Positions 27,256-35,227 of a stretch of DNA of 64,000 nt are shown here, one piece after another. How positions within the stretch are numbered: the first letter of the stretch is position 1; the number at the start of each line of letters is the position of its first letter. Origin of the DNA: JACPLA01 sp035291905 (GTDB taxonomy: Bacteria; Bacteroidota; Ignavibacteria; UBA10030); assembly GCA_035291905.1 (NCBI GenBank), contig DATDRF010000103.1, forward strand, positions 29,179 to 93,178, read 5' to 3'. The notes beneath the pieces are model-generated. The model had not been told where the DNA came from and did not search any database. It was given only the letters and a program-made list of their open reading frames with translations. A program made the translations under genes and the position numbers.

Positions 27256-28478
27256 AACTTGAACAAGCCATAGCGCTCCGTTATCTGAAGTCGAAACGCA
27301 AGGTAGGGTTTGTCACCGTCATCTCATTTATTTCTATTGTCGGTGTTACCATCGGCGTGGCTGCTCTGGTCATCGTCCTTTCAGTGTTCAACGGTTTCAA
27401 CGGCTTGGTCACATCCATTCTGACGGAATTCGATCCTCATTTGAGGGTCGAACGGCTTAGCCCCGGAGATCAGGCCGACTACGACCGCCTCTCATTCTTT
27501 CTCTCCTCGGATAGCGATGTCCAGGGATTCGCCCCCTTCGTGTCCGGGAAAGCGCTCATCGTTTCACGAAACATGAATCGGGTCATCAACGTGAAGGGGC
27601 TTGATGAAACGCTTGTTGACAAGGTTTCCGGATTACGGGATAAACTCGTGCTCGGCGAACTCGATTTTCAGGCGAGGAACGGCTCGGGGATGGTCATAGG
27701 ACTCACCTTGGCCGACAGGCTTGGAGTCGTCGTGGGGGATACACTTTCCGTGGTCAGTCCGGCAGGCTCGGAGTTTGCGCTGCTCCAGATTGGCCAACCC
27801 CTCATCCGCCGATTTGTGGTTTCGGGCATCTATGAGTCGAACAACAAGGAGTACGATGCGTACTATGCGTACGTCGGTTTGGATGCGGGCCGCGCGCTCT
27901 TTAGCCTGGGGAATCAGGTCCAGGGAGTGGAGATAAGGTTGAGCGACATCGACGTGACCAGTCAGTTTGAAGGGCGGATGAGGACGAACTTCGGCTCGGA
28001 TTACCGAATCCTGACGTGGTACGACTTGCATCGGGAACTCTATTCTGTCATGCAGATCGAACGCTGGATGGCGTACGTGATCCTGTGCATGATTGTCGGT
28101 GTTGCGTCGTTCAACCTCCTCGGATCGCTCACAATGTCTGTGATCGAGAAGACGCGCGATATCGGGATTCTCAAAACAATGGGGGCCACACGGGAAATGA
28201 TCCAGAAGATTTTCATGAACCAGGGCCTGTTCGTGGGAATCCTCGGATCTCTGTTCGGAGTCCTCTTGGGAGTTCTGGTTGTCTATCTGCAACAAGAGTT
28301 TCATTTGGTTCCGCTTGATCCTACAGTTTATATCATTCCTGCCATTCCGGTCGAATTGCACGTCATGGATCTCATCTTGGTTTCTCTCACCGGGATCGGA
28401 CTTTGTTCGGTCGCTGCATACTATCCGGCACGCAGGGCCGCGGCCCTTGTCCCGGTGGAGGCTATTCGATGGGAGTAA
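27252..28478 (+). CDS. Lipoprotein-releasing ABC transporter permease (LolC/E family), second
   Basis: Paralogue of the preceding gene with the same plan: N-terminal TM helix (FVTVISFISIVGVTIGVAALVIVLSVF), periplasmic domain, and three C-terminal TM helices with the ATPase-contacting loop MSVIEKTRDIGILKTMGATREMIQKIF. Expected to pair with the first permease and LolD. It overlaps lolD by 10 bases. Confidence 0.9.
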   Translation: MKLEQAIALRYLKSKRKVGFVTVISFISIVGVTIGVAALVIVLSVFNGFNGLVTSILTEFDPHLRVERLSPGDQADYDRLSFFLSSDSDVQGFAPFVSGKALIVSRNMNRVINVKGLDETLVDKVSGLRDKLVLGELDFQARNGSGMVIGLTLADRLGVVVGDTLSVVSPAGSEFALLQIGQPLIRRFVVSGIYESNNKEYDAYYAYVGLDAGRALFSLGNQVQGVEIRLSDIDVTSQFEGRMRTNFGSDYRILTWYDLHRELYSVMQIERWMAYVILCMIVGVASFNLLGSLTMSVIEKTRDIGILKTMGATREMIQKIFMNQGLFVGILGSLFGVLLGVLVVYLQQEFHLVPLDPTVYIIPAIPVELHVMDLILVSLTGIGLCSVAAYYPARRAAALVPVEAIRWE

Positions 28479-29185
28479 CGAGACGGCACATCTTCGTGAA
28501 AGCCGAGAACCTCTGGAAGGAGTTTCCGACGGGTAAAGACGAAACACTTCAGGTCCTGAAGGGGGTCGATATTGAGATCAAACAGGGAGAAATCGTCGTT
28601 ATTATCGGTCCTTCGGGATCGGGCAAAAGTACGCTTCTTCACATTCTTGGAGGCCTTGACCGTCCAACCTCCGGCCTGGTGTCTGTCGGGGGAAACAACA
28701 TCTTCACGTTCAGTGAAGAGGAGAGGGCGACGTTTCGCAATACCAAGCTGGGATTCGTTTTTCAGTTTCATCACCTTCTTCCAGAGTTCACCGCTCTTGA
28801 GAATGTCGCCATGCCCGGGCTTGTCAAAGGTGAATCCCTCAAAAGTGCCCGTCCGCGTGCGGAACTCTTACTGACAGAGGTAGGCCTTGCCGAACGATTG
28901 GATCACAAGCCGAGTGAGCTTTCCGGCGGTGAACAGCAAAGGGTGGCTGTGGCGAGGGCGCTGATGAACGATCCGTTGTTGGTGCTGGCGGATGAACCGT
29001 CGGGAAATTTGGACGAAGAGAACGGCCTCAAGCTGCATCGACTGCTTGTCGATCTCGCCAAGAAGCGCGGGCTGACGTTCCTTATTGCCACGCATAATCC
29101 GGACCTGACACGAAGGGGGGATCGTGTTATGAAACTTGGCGACGGAAAACTCGGCCCTTCACGCGCCGGTGCCCATATTGTCTAG
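28469..29185 (+). CDS. lolD: Lipoprotein-releasing ABC transporter ATP-binding protein
   Basis: ATPase of the LolCDE complex. Walker A GPSGSGKSTL, Q-loop FVFQFHHLLPEFTALENV, signature LSGGEQQRVAVARAL and Walker B LVLADEPSGNLDE are all present, with the H-loop His in ATHNPDL. ATG 28469 is chosen over an upstream in-frame start at 28403 because GGTGGAGG lies about 8 bases before it and the extra 22 residues do not resemble the family. Last gene of the operon; a miniature element follows 34 bases after the stop. Confidence 0.93.
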   Translation: MGVTRRHIFVKAENLWKEFPTGKDETLQVLKGVDIEIKQGEIVVIIGPSGSGKSTLLHILGGLDRPTSGLVSVGGNNIFTFSEEERATFRNTKLGFVFQFHHLLPEFTALENVAMPGLVKGESLKSARPRAELLLTEVGLAERLDHKPSELSGGEQQRVAVARALMNDPLLVLADEPSGNLDEENGLKLHRLLVDLAKKRGLTFLIATHNPDLTRRGDRVMKLGDGKLGPSRAGAHIV

Positions 29186-29219
29186 GCGGTTCGTCGCGGG
29201 TCGCGGCAATGCAGTCTTG

Positions 29220-29376
29220 GGTAGTGTCTCAATTTGGATGTAGTTCTTAACGCAGAGACCTGCCTGCGTGCCGACGATCCCAAGTCGAAATTCCCGATGA
29301 GTGTTCACTTCGGCAGGCAGGTCTGCGTCCTTTGCGACTCTGCGTTGTAGTCTATAATCGAAATTGAGACACTACC
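29220..29376. mobile_element. Miniature inverted-repeat element, copy 2 (157 bp), with 8-bp target duplication
   Basis: Terminal repeats GGTAGTGTCTCAATTT (29220-29235) and its exact complement at 29361-29376, flanked by the exact 8-bp direct repeat CAGTCTTG (29212-29219 and 29377-29384). The central 26-base core (29306-29331) and 21-base segment (29334-29354) match copy 1. The terminal 16-mers differ from copy 1 at three positions, each compensated in the opposite arm. No coding capacity. Inserted between lolD and the next transcription unit; the right duplication overlaps a candidate -35 box. Confidence 0.9.
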
Positions 29377-29381
29377 CAGTC

Positions 29382-29409
29382 TTGACTTTTGTTCAGAAAA
29401 AAGTAAATT
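29382..29409 (+). promoter_or_regulatory. Candidate promoter directly after miniature element copy 2
   Basis: TTGACT (29382-29387) and TAAATT (29404-29409) with a 16-base spacer. The first three bases of the -35 box lie in the element's target duplication. A transcript would start near 29416 and run through two hairpins into the small membrane protein gene. Confidence 0.5.
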
Positions 29410-29424
29410 ATCATTGACCCCGCC

Positions 29425-29446
29425 GACAGTTTCTCCCCTGACTGTC
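29425..29446 (+). promoter_or_regulatory. Leader stem-loop upstream of the terminator hairpin
   Basis: GACAGT (29425-29430) pairs with ACTGTC (29441-29446). It precedes the strong terminator hairpin at 29463 in the same leader and might be part of an attenuation switch. No known riboswitch is recognised. Confidence 0.35.
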
Positions 29447-29462
29447 TGCATCATTGGGTCGG

Positions 29463-29492
29463 GCCCGGCGTTTCCCCAACGCTGGGCTTTTT
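29463..29492 (+). terminator. Intrinsic terminator/attenuator in the leader of the small membrane protein gene
   Basis: GCCCGGCGTT (29463-29472) and AACGCTGGGC (29478-29487) form a 10-bp stem with one G-T pair and a 5-base loop, followed by TTTTT. It ends only 21 bases before ATG 29514. Either it terminates the lolCDE operon, displaced by the miniature element, or it attenuates the downstream gene. Confidence 0.8.
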
Positions 29493-29513
29493 GTTACGAC
29501 AACAAGGAGTACC

Positions 29514-29795
29514 ATGGCTCGGGAACAAAAGTCGCAAAAGAGAAAGACCGCAGTTCATACGCTCCCGCTTACGAAGCGGAACTATCAGATTCTGGGCGGT
29601 GCATTGGTTTGCATCGCCGCAGGGTACTTTGCCCTCGGACAGGAACCCTGGGATGGGTTTCTCCCTCTCATTGTAGCCCCGGTGTTGTTGGTGCTCGGGT
29701 ATTGCGTACTTGTCCCATTTGGGATCTTATACCGAAAAAAGGGTGAGCAGCCGGGGACAGCAGAACCGGCTGAAGAGATCAAGACTCCTGCTTGA
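29514..29795 (+). CDS. Small two-helix membrane protein, function unknown
   Basis: 93-residue protein: basic N-terminus (residues 1-22), two hydrophobic helices (about 26-44 and 52-72) joined by a short loop with GQEPWDGF, then a charged C-terminus. The ribosome site AAGGAG at 29504-29509 fixes ATG 29514 over in-frame starts further up. Two-TM proteins of this shape are common in Bacteroidota-related genomes, but I cannot assign a named family. It stands alone between an attenuator-like leader and tRNA-Lys. Confidence 0.75.
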   Translation: MAREQKSQKRKTAVHTLPLTKRNYQILGGALVCIAAGYFALGQEPWDGFLPLIVAPVLLVLGYCVLVPFGILYRKKGEQPGTAEPAEEIKTPA

Positions 29796-29821
29796 AGATC
29801 GGCGCTTTTTTCTGTAATTTG
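29792..29821 (+). promoter_or_regulatory. Candidate promoter of the tRNA-Lys/tRNA-Leu pair
   Basis: TTGAAG (29792-29797) and TAATTT (29815-29820), 17-base spacer, followed by G, which also fits the TAnnTTTG -7 element of Bacteroidota-type sigma factors. About 30 bases before the tRNA-Lys 5' end. Confidence 0.45.
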
Positions 29822-29851
29822 CAAAAAGTTTCGGGCCATTGAGCCCGTCGC

Positions 29852-29923
29852 GGGCGTGTAGCTCAGGGGTAGAGCATCTGCCTTTTAAGCAGAGGGTCGG
29901 TGGTTCGAGCCCACCCACGCTCA
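29852..29923 (+). tRNA. tRNA-Lys (anticodon TTT)
   Basis: Full cloverleaf: acceptor GGGCGTG/CACGCTC, D-arm GCTC/GAGC, anticodon stem TCTGC/GCAGA with loop CTTTTAA (anticodon TTT at 29884-29886), T-arm GGTGG-TTCGAGC-CCACC, discriminator A. No encoded CCA. The 73-base spacer to tRNA-Leu is AT-rich with repeated CAATTTTC-like words. Confidence 0.97.
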
Positions 29924-29996
29924 CAACTGGAAAATTGGAAATTGTAAAAGGAACATTTCAATTTTCAATTACCAATTTTTCAATTCTCAATGTTAG

Positions 29997-30080
29997 GCCC
30001 GGATGGTGGAACTGGCAGACACACCGTCTTGAGGGGGCGGCGCCTGAAAAGGCATGCGAGTTCAAGTCTCGCTCCGGGCA
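29997..30080 (+). tRNA. tRNA-Leu (anticodon GAG)
   Basis: Class II tRNA with long variable arm. Acceptor GCCCGGA/TCCGGGC, anticodon stem CCGTC/GGCGG around TTGAGGG (anticodon GAG at 30031-30033), variable arm CGCCTGAAAAGGC, T-arm GCGAG-TTCAAGT-CTCGC, discriminator A. Reads CTC and CTT codons. Confidence 0.95.
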
Positions 30081-30113
30081 CAACGGTCAACCAATATAAA
30101 GGAGGTCGGACTA

Positions 30114-30881
30114 ATGAGAAGAGGTCTTTTTGTGCTGATGTTGCTCATGGTCTTTTCGGTTCTTCTGAACGCCCAATCGCCCAGCGATGATCAGAAGAAT
30201 GAGGCAAAAAAGCTGTTCAACGAGGCCAATGGTCTGTTTCGTGCTGGCAACTACCTTGCAGCTCTTGAAAAGGGCAAGGCTGCGCTCACCATAGAAGAGG
30301 ACCATCGATATCATTACCTGGTGGGGCTTTGCTATAAGAACAGCAAACAATATGACAATGCCATTGCGTCTTTTTTTGCGTCAATAAAGGTGACGCCAAA
30401 CTTCCCAGGAAGCCACAACGCGCTCGGCGGGGTCTATCTTGTTCAGGGAAACTACGATCAGTCTATCGAATCATTCAAGACTGCTTTGAAATACGATTCG
30501 AAGCTGAAACCGTCCCTTGCGGGTATCGTCGAAGCGTACGCCGGGAAAGTGCAGCAGCTGCTGGAAGCGGGAAAGTTTGAAGAGGCCGGGACCATGGCAG
30601 ACGAGGCCCTTCAGCAGCATTCGGATAACAGTAAACTCTATCTCGTTGCGGCCCGGGTATACAACAGGCTCGAAAACGCTGAAAAGGCCCTTGAAGCGGC
30701 AAATCAGGCCCTCAAGTTCAAGAAGGGAAAGTCAAAAGGGGCCGAGTATTTTGAGATAGGGGTCGCCTACAAGAAGATGAAGGAGTACGACAAAGCCCGA
30801 AGCGCATTTGGCGAAGCACGCAAGGATGTTGCCTACAGCCGCAATGCGCAATACGAGCTTGACGGATTAAAGGGGAAGTAA
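30114..30881 (+). CDS. Exported TPR-repeat protein
   Basis: 255 residues. An N-terminal signal peptide (MRRGLFVLMLLMVFSVLLNA, likely cut after Ala20) is followed by about five tetratricopeptide repeats filling the rest, for example AKKLFNEANGLFRAGNYLAALEKG and HNALGGVYLVQGNYDQSIESF. Such proteins are periplasmic scaffolds for protein contacts; the partner is unknown. Strong ribosome site AAGGAGG ends 8 bases before ATG 30114. It is 33 bases after tRNA-Leu, possibly co-transcribed with the tRNAs, and ends in a terminator. Confidence 0.85.
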   Translation: MRRGLFVLMLLMVFSVLLNAQSPSDDQKNEAKKLFNEANGLFRAGNYLAALEKGKAALTIEEDHRYHYLVGLCYKNSKQYDNAIASFFASIKVTPNFPGSHNALGGVYLVQGNYDQSIESFKTALKYDSKLKPSLAGIVEAYAGKVQQLLEAGKFEEAGTMADEALQQHSDNSKLYLVAARVYNRLENAEKALEAANQALKFKKGKSKGAEYFEIGVAYKKMKEYDKARSAFGEARKDVAYSRNAQYELDGLKGK

Positions 30882-30901
30882 GAGAGTCTTGCGAACCGAC
30901 G

Positions 30902-30932
30902 AAGGGACGATGGAAGTCGTCCCTTTTTTTTT
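30902..30932 (+). terminator. Intrinsic terminator after the TPR gene
   Basis: AAGGGACGA and TCGTCCCTT form a 9-bp stem with a 6-base loop running into a stretch of nine Ts. Confidence 0.9.
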
Positions 30933-30943
30933 GATGATAGCAA

Positions 30944-31558
30944 ATGGATTCCGCGAATAACGCTCTTACAGAGAGAGAACGGTGCTGCATTTCGATTGCA
31001 GCACTCTTTGCGCTTCAACGGCGCACCGATGCATACCATTTGTTGCGGGTAATCCTCAGGAGGTATTCGTTCCCCACGGTGTTTCTCGAGGAACTCTTCG
31101 TCCACCTTTCTCTTGTGCTCGGTTTTCCCGCGATGCTTGAAGGCCTGGAGTTTGTGAGAACAATTCGACCGGCGGATACGAGGAGAGTAAGGAAAAGGCC
31201 GTCCGGAGGAGGGAAGAAGATACTCGGACGAATCTACGGTGCGCAAACCAAAAAGCTTCTTCAGAACATCAGTCGCATTCATCCCGATGCGCGATCGATG
31301 ATTGTGAACGACGTCTATGGGAGGGTCTTCGCGCGGCCGGGGCTTTCGCTGAAAGAACGCGAACTGATCAATGTGACAGTACTTGCTCTCCAGGGACTCG
31401 ATCGCCAACTCTATTCTCATCTGAGAGGTTCGCTTCGCCTCGGCTTTCATGTTGCGACGATGCGTGAAGCGCTGGTGCTCGTCCAGAGGGTGAGCAAACG
31501 AAAGATGCGAACAGCCCGTTCACTCCTTCGCGTGGTTGTGTCTCAAAGGAAGAAGTAG
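30944..31558 (+). CDS. Tandem carboxymuconolactone-decarboxylase-like (AhpD-fold) protein
   Basis: 204 residues that read as two CMD-like helical repeats. The C-terminal copy has the family pattern LSLKERELINVTVLALQG...YSHLRGSLRLG, and the N-terminal copy LTERERCCISIAALFALQRR...YHLLRVILRR is a diverged version. The CxxC redox pair of AhpD is not in the conserved place, so a peroxidase partner role is doubtful. Linked to acyP, with 14 bases between them. Function unknown. Confidence 0.6.
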   Translation: MDSANNALTERERCCISIAALFALQRRTDAYHLLRVILRRYSFPTVFLEELFVHLSLVLGFPAMLEGLEFVRTIRPADTRRVRKRPSGGGKKILGRIYGAQTKKLLQNISRIHPDARSMIVNDVYGRVFARPGLSLKERELINVTVLALQGLDRQLYSHLRGSLRLGFHVATMREALVLVQRVSKRKMRTARSLLRVVVSQRKK

Positions 31559-31572
31559 TAACTTCGGCTCTG

Positions 31573-31845
31573 ATGAGTACCGCCGCGCACATTGTTGTCA
31601 GAGGATTGGTGCAGGGGGTGGGATTTCGTTATTTTGTCGCACGGAACGCGGACCGGTTTAACATCCGGGGGTATGTCAAGAATCTCTACAATGGTGACGT
31701 TGAAATCGTTGCAGAGGGGGAGAGGGGCCCGATTGAAATGCTCATTAAAGAGGTCAAGGTTGGCCCACGATCAGCCCAGGTGGCCGATTGCATCATCGAG
31801 TGGGCAAATCCCGCCAATTCGTTCAAAGGATTTGAGATCAGGTGA
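31573..31845 (+). CDS. acyP: Acylphosphatase
   Basis: 90-residue enzyme hydrolysing acyl phosphates such as carbamoyl phosphate. The signature GLVQGVGFRYFVARNA contains the phosphate-binding Arg, and GYVKNLYNGDVEIVAEG contains the catalytic Asn. The stop overlaps the GTG start of ispF. Confidence 0.95.
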   Translation: MSTAAHIVVRGLVQGVGFRYFVARNADRFNIRGYVKNLYNGDVEIVAEGERGPIEMLIKEVKVGPRSAQVADCIIEWANPANSFKGFEIR

Positions 31846-32363
31846 AACCCTTCCGTCACGTTCGAACCGGCATCGGCTACGATGTTCATGCATTTGGCCC
31901 GAAAAGGAAATTGATTCTGGGGGGCGTCCGAATCCCCTCGTTGTTGGGCCTTGAAGGGCACTCAGACGCCGACGCTCTCCTGCACGCCATCGGTGATGCC
32001 TTGCTTGGCTCCGCTGGTCTCGGGGATATCGGCAGACACTTTCCGAACACCAACCGACGCTACAAAAATATCTCAAGCCTGCGGTTGGTTCGCGCAATTG
32101 GCGTTATGATCAGGCAACATGGCTACCTCATCGGCAACATTGATACAACCGTCGTGCTCGAAAAACCGAGGCTGGCGCCGTATGTTCCGGCCATGCGGAA
32201 AGCGATCGCCCGGGCTTTGAAAATCAAGCCTGCACAGGTTTCTGTGAAAGCGACGACCAACGAGAACCTTGGATTTATCGGTCGCGGTCAGGGATGCGCC
32301 GCTCTTGCCGTTGCCACAATCTTCCCTTCAGACGAGAAGACCGGTGCAGGAATTCGTCGATAG
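31842..32363 (+). CDS. ispF: 2-C-methyl-D-erythritol 2,4-cyclodiphosphate synthase
   Basis: Fifth step of the MEP isoprenoid pathway. Metal ligands Asp/His in IGYDVHAFG and the second His in the SDADALLHAIGDALLG motif are present, with ATTNENLGFIGRGQG near the C-terminus. 173 residues, slightly longer than the usual 158 because of a short C-terminal tail. Start GTG 31842 overlaps the acyP stop. Confidence 0.95.
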   Translation: MKPFRHVRTGIGYDVHAFGPKRKLILGGVRIPSLLGLEGHSDADALLHAIGDALLGSAGLGDIGRHFPNTNRRYKNISSLRLVRAIGVMIRQHGYLIGNIDTTVVLEKPRLAPYVPAMRKAIARALKIKPAQVSVKATTNENLGFIGRGQGCAALAVATIFPSDEKTGAGIRR

Positions 32364-32970
32364 CCTCGCCACGCTTCACCCCGTCTGGATCTACGCCGCT
32401 GTCGCGGGTATATGCTATATCGAAAACATCCTTCCTCCCTTTCCCAGTGATGTGTTGGTCGTAGCCGCGGGGTCCTTGATCGGTTTCGGTCGGGTTGACT
32501 TTGTGGTTGTCCTGCTGGTCGCAACCGCGGGAAGCACTCTGGGATTCATGACGATGTACAAGATCGGTGACTGGTTCGGCGATCGTATTCTTGAAGTGGG
32601 AAAGATCCGATTCATCCCCATCGAGAATGTCCACAAAGTCGAATCGTGGTTTAGGCGCTATGGATACTGGGTCATTATCGCCAATCGGTTCCTGGCCGGG
32701 ACAAGAGCCGTTGTGTCGTTCTTTGCGGGAATGTCGGAACTTTCTCTCTGGCGGACAACGATCCTCTCATTTGCCAGCGCAATGGTGTGGAATTCCATTC
32801 TCATCCTGTCAGGAAAGACTCTGGGAGATAACTGGTCCGAGATTCTCGTCTATCTTGAGACATACAGCAAAGTCGTTACATCGGTCCTCGTCGTTGCAAG
32901 CCTCATTCTGGTCGCGCGGTATTTCTACAAGAGACAGCGGCAGGCATCCAATGGAGGAGCAGGCAAGTGA
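32344..32970 (+). CDS. DedA family membrane protein
   Basis: About 208 residues with several TM helices and the DedA/SNARE-associated pattern (YIENILPPFPSDVLVVAAG; the amphipathic ANRFLAGTRAVVSFFAGMSEL). Family members are lipid scramblases/undecaprenyl-phosphate transporters. GTG 32344 is preferred to an upstream in-frame ATG at 32269, which would lie deep inside ispF and add residues unlike the family. Overlaps ispF by 20 bases. The following PAP2 gene also fits undecaprenyl-lipid recycling. Confidence 0.88.
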   Translation: MQEFVDSLATLHPVWIYAAVAGICYIENILPPFPSDVLVVAAGSLIGFGRVDFVVVLLVATAGSTLGFMTMYKIGDWFGDRILEVGKIRFIPIENVHKVESWFRRYGYWVIIANRFLAGTRAVVSFFAGMSELSLWRTTILSFASAMVWNSILILSGKTLGDNWSEILVYLETYSKVVTSVLVVASLILVARYFYKRQRQASNGGAGK

Positions 32971-32994
32971 TCATGGCCTCGGGAGGACGGTCCG

Positions 32995-33588
32995 TTGAGT
33001 GAAGTATTGTACGGTATCGATGTCGCCCTCTTTCGCTTCCTGAACGGGACGATTGCCAATCCCGTGTTTGACTTCATCATGCCTTTCATCACGGATCTGA
33101 ATAAACAGCCGATTGTTCTCATCCTGGTGGCGGCAGCGTTGTTCTGGATCTCGATGAAGGGGGGAACGACCGGAAGATGGGCGGCGATCCTGCTCGTTCT
33201 CACGATCGTCGTTAGTGACCAGTTGAATAGCTCAGTCATCAAGCATCTTTTCATGAGAGCCCGCCCATGCCATGTGTTGGACGACGTCCATTTGCTGGTC
33301 AGTTGCGGAAGCGGCTACTCATTTCCCTCTTCCCACGCTGTCAATAACTATGCCGCAGCAACGGTCCTTGCCTACTTCTACCGCAAATGGCTCTGGGGGT
33401 TCGCAACGTTTGCGGGTGTCGTGGCTTTTTCCCGCGTGTCCGTCGGTGTTCACTACCCCTTCGATGTTGTCGCCGGATCGATTCTCGGCGTGTTGGTCGG
33501 AGCGGTCATAGTGTTCTTGTATCAGTATGCCGTAAGGTACTGGAAGGAACGTCACAGTCCGGAGAATTCGAATGACACTCCTCGTTGA
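32995..33588 (+). CDS. PAP2 family membrane phosphatase (undecaprenyl-diphosphatase-like)
   Basis: 197 residues with the three acid-phosphatase motifs: KHLFMRARP, PSSHAVNN and SRVSVGVHYPFDV, set among about five TM helices. Likely dephosphorylates undecaprenyl diphosphate or a lipid phosphate at the outer face of the inner membrane. TTG 32995 is the apparent start, with GGAGG at 32982-32986. It overlaps lnt by 17 bases. Confidence 0.88.
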   Translation: MSEVLYGIDVALFRFLNGTIANPVFDFIMPFITDLNKQPIVLILVAAALFWISMKGGTTGRWAAILLVLTIVVSDQLNSSVIKHLFMRARPCHVLDDVHLLVSCGSGYSFPSSHAVNNYAAATVLAYFYRKWLWGFATFAGVVAFSRVSVGVHYPFDVVAGSILGVLVGAVIVFLYQYAVRYWKERHSPENSNDTPR

Positions 33589-35227
33589 ACAGGTTGATGA
33601 ACGCCGCCGTCGAAGACTGTATGCATTTCTTTGCGTCGTGTCGGGCGCGCTTCTCGGGTTTGCGTTTCCGCCGTCTCCGCTGTATTCGCTGGCCTACGTC
33701 GGGCTTGTGCCGTTCCTCTTCCTTTTCGAACGGTTCGAGAAAATCGGCACTCTCCTTCGGTACTCGTACCTCATGCTCTTTGTATTCCACGCCGTTACGG
33801 TCTACTGGGTCAGCGGGTTCACGCACCTTCGAGACCAGTACCTCATATTGTCGGGTGTCGGCCTGCTTGCCGTTAACCCGATGTTCTACTGGCTCCCGCT
33901 TCTTGCCGCTTATCTGGTCAGAAAGAGATTTGGAGAAACGGCGTGGTTTGTCGCGTTCCCGTTCTTCTGGGTAGGATTCGAATACTTCCATTCCCTTGGC
34001 GAGTTCTCATTCCCGTGGCTCACGCTCGGGAACAGCCAGGCATACGACATCAACAGGATTCAGGTCGCCGAGGCGGTTTCGGTGTACGGGATCTCGCTTC
34101 TTATCGTCGCTTTCAATGTCATTTCCTATGCTTTCATACGGAACGTTGCGCTTCAACAATGGAGATTCACCGAGGCAAGGAGTCTGACACTTTTATCTGC
34201 TCTCGTACTTCTTTATGTCGTTCCATTTGTCATTGGAGCCACCTTGCTGAAGCACTACGACCTGCCGCCTGACGGACGTCCCGTGAGCGTGGGTATCGTT
34301 CAGCCGAACATCGATCCTTTCGAAAAATGGGGAGAGGGAAGCGAATCACGATGGGAGTCGTACACCCGTCAGTTGAAGTTGTATTTCGGAGAGATGCGGA
34401 AGCTCTCGGCCGATTCGCTCGATCTCATCGTGCTGCCCGAGACGGCAATTCCTTTCCATATCCTCCTTTCGCAAAACACCGGGTACTACAATCTGTTCAA
34501 ACACGAAGTTGATTTTGCGAACACTCCCGTGTTCACGGGACTTGCCGATGGCTATTACACCGACTCGGCTCATGCATCTGTCACCGCAATGAAAGCCGGA
34601 GATGCGTACTTCGAATCGTTCAATTCTGCCACTCTCTTTCTTCCTTATGTAGGGAACGGTCCCGTGTATCATAAGGTTGTTTTGGTGCCGTATGCAGAAC
34701 GGGTTCCTTATGCAGAAACATTTCGGTTTCTTATTGAACCCCTTAAATGGGGCGTTGGGATCAGCAGCTGGGGGAAAGGGACAGAGCAGTATCTCTACGA
34801 TCTGAAGCTCCGTAACGGGGATTCCACATCGTTTTCCGGAATGATCTGTTACGAATTGATCTACCCGGAGTATGTCCGGGAGTTTGTGCGAAAAGGAGCG
34901 AAGTTCCTTGTTGTCATCTCCAATGACAGCTGGTGGGGGAATACCTCGGGGGCGTATCAGCTTGCCGCGTACACGGCGATCCGTGCGGTGGAAACGCGGC
35001 GCTGGATTGTGCGTTGTGCCAACGGTGGAATCTCAGGTGTCATTGATCCTGCAGGAAGATTGATTTCGGGAACGTCGATGTACGAGGCGGTAACGTTCTC
35101 CGAGAACATCAAAGCAATGGAAACGGAGACATTTTTTGTGAGGCATGGAGACATTGTCGGTAAAGGTTCGCTCTATTTGTCGTTGTTGATTGTTATCGTC
35201 TGTTTTGTCAGAAAGAAGAAACCATGA
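33572..35227 (+). CDS. lnt: Apolipoprotein N-acyltransferase
   Basis: Adds the third acyl chain to the N-terminal Cys of lipoproteins. An N-terminal block of about seven TM helices is followed by a nitrilase domain (about 235-510) with the catalytic triad Glu in VLPETAIPF, Lys in [14 protein letters not shown] and Cys in [10 protein letters not shown], and a last TM helix. 551 residues, normal length. With LolCDE this completes lipoprotein maturation and export in the same window. Confidence 0.95.
   Translation: MTLLVEQVDERRRRRLYAFLCVVSGALLGFAFPPSPLYSLAYVGLVPFLFLFERFEKIGTLLRYSYLMLFVFHAVTVYWVSGFTHLRDQYLILSGVGLLAVNPMFYWLPLLAAYLVRKRFGETAWFVAFPFFWVGFEYFHSLGEFSFPWLTLGNSQAYDINRIQVAEAVSVYGISLLIVAFNVISYAFIRNVALQQWRFTEARSLTLLSALVLLYVVPFVIGATLLKHYDLPPDGRPVSVGIVQPNIDPFEKWGEGSESRWESYTRQLKLYFGEMRKLSADSLDLIVLPETAIPFHILLSQNTGYYNLFKHEVDFANTPVFTGLADGYYTDSAHASVTAMKAGDAYFESFNSATLFLPYVGNGPVYHKVVLVPYAERVPYAETFRFLIEPLKWGVGISSWGKGTEQYLYDLKLRNGDSTSFSGMICYELIYPEYVREFVRKGAKFLVVISNDSWWGNTSGAYQLAAYTAIRAVETRRWIVRCANGGISGVIDPAGRLISGTSMYEAVTFSENIKAMETETFFVRHGDIVGKGSLYLSLLIVIVCFVRKKKP

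Noticed and set aside
29924..29996. Repeat array in the AT-rich spacer between tRNA-Lys and tRNA-Leu
   Set aside because: CAATTTTC-like words recur irregularly over 70 bases without fixed spacing. Too degenerate to call an array; nothing in the window looks like a CRISPR.
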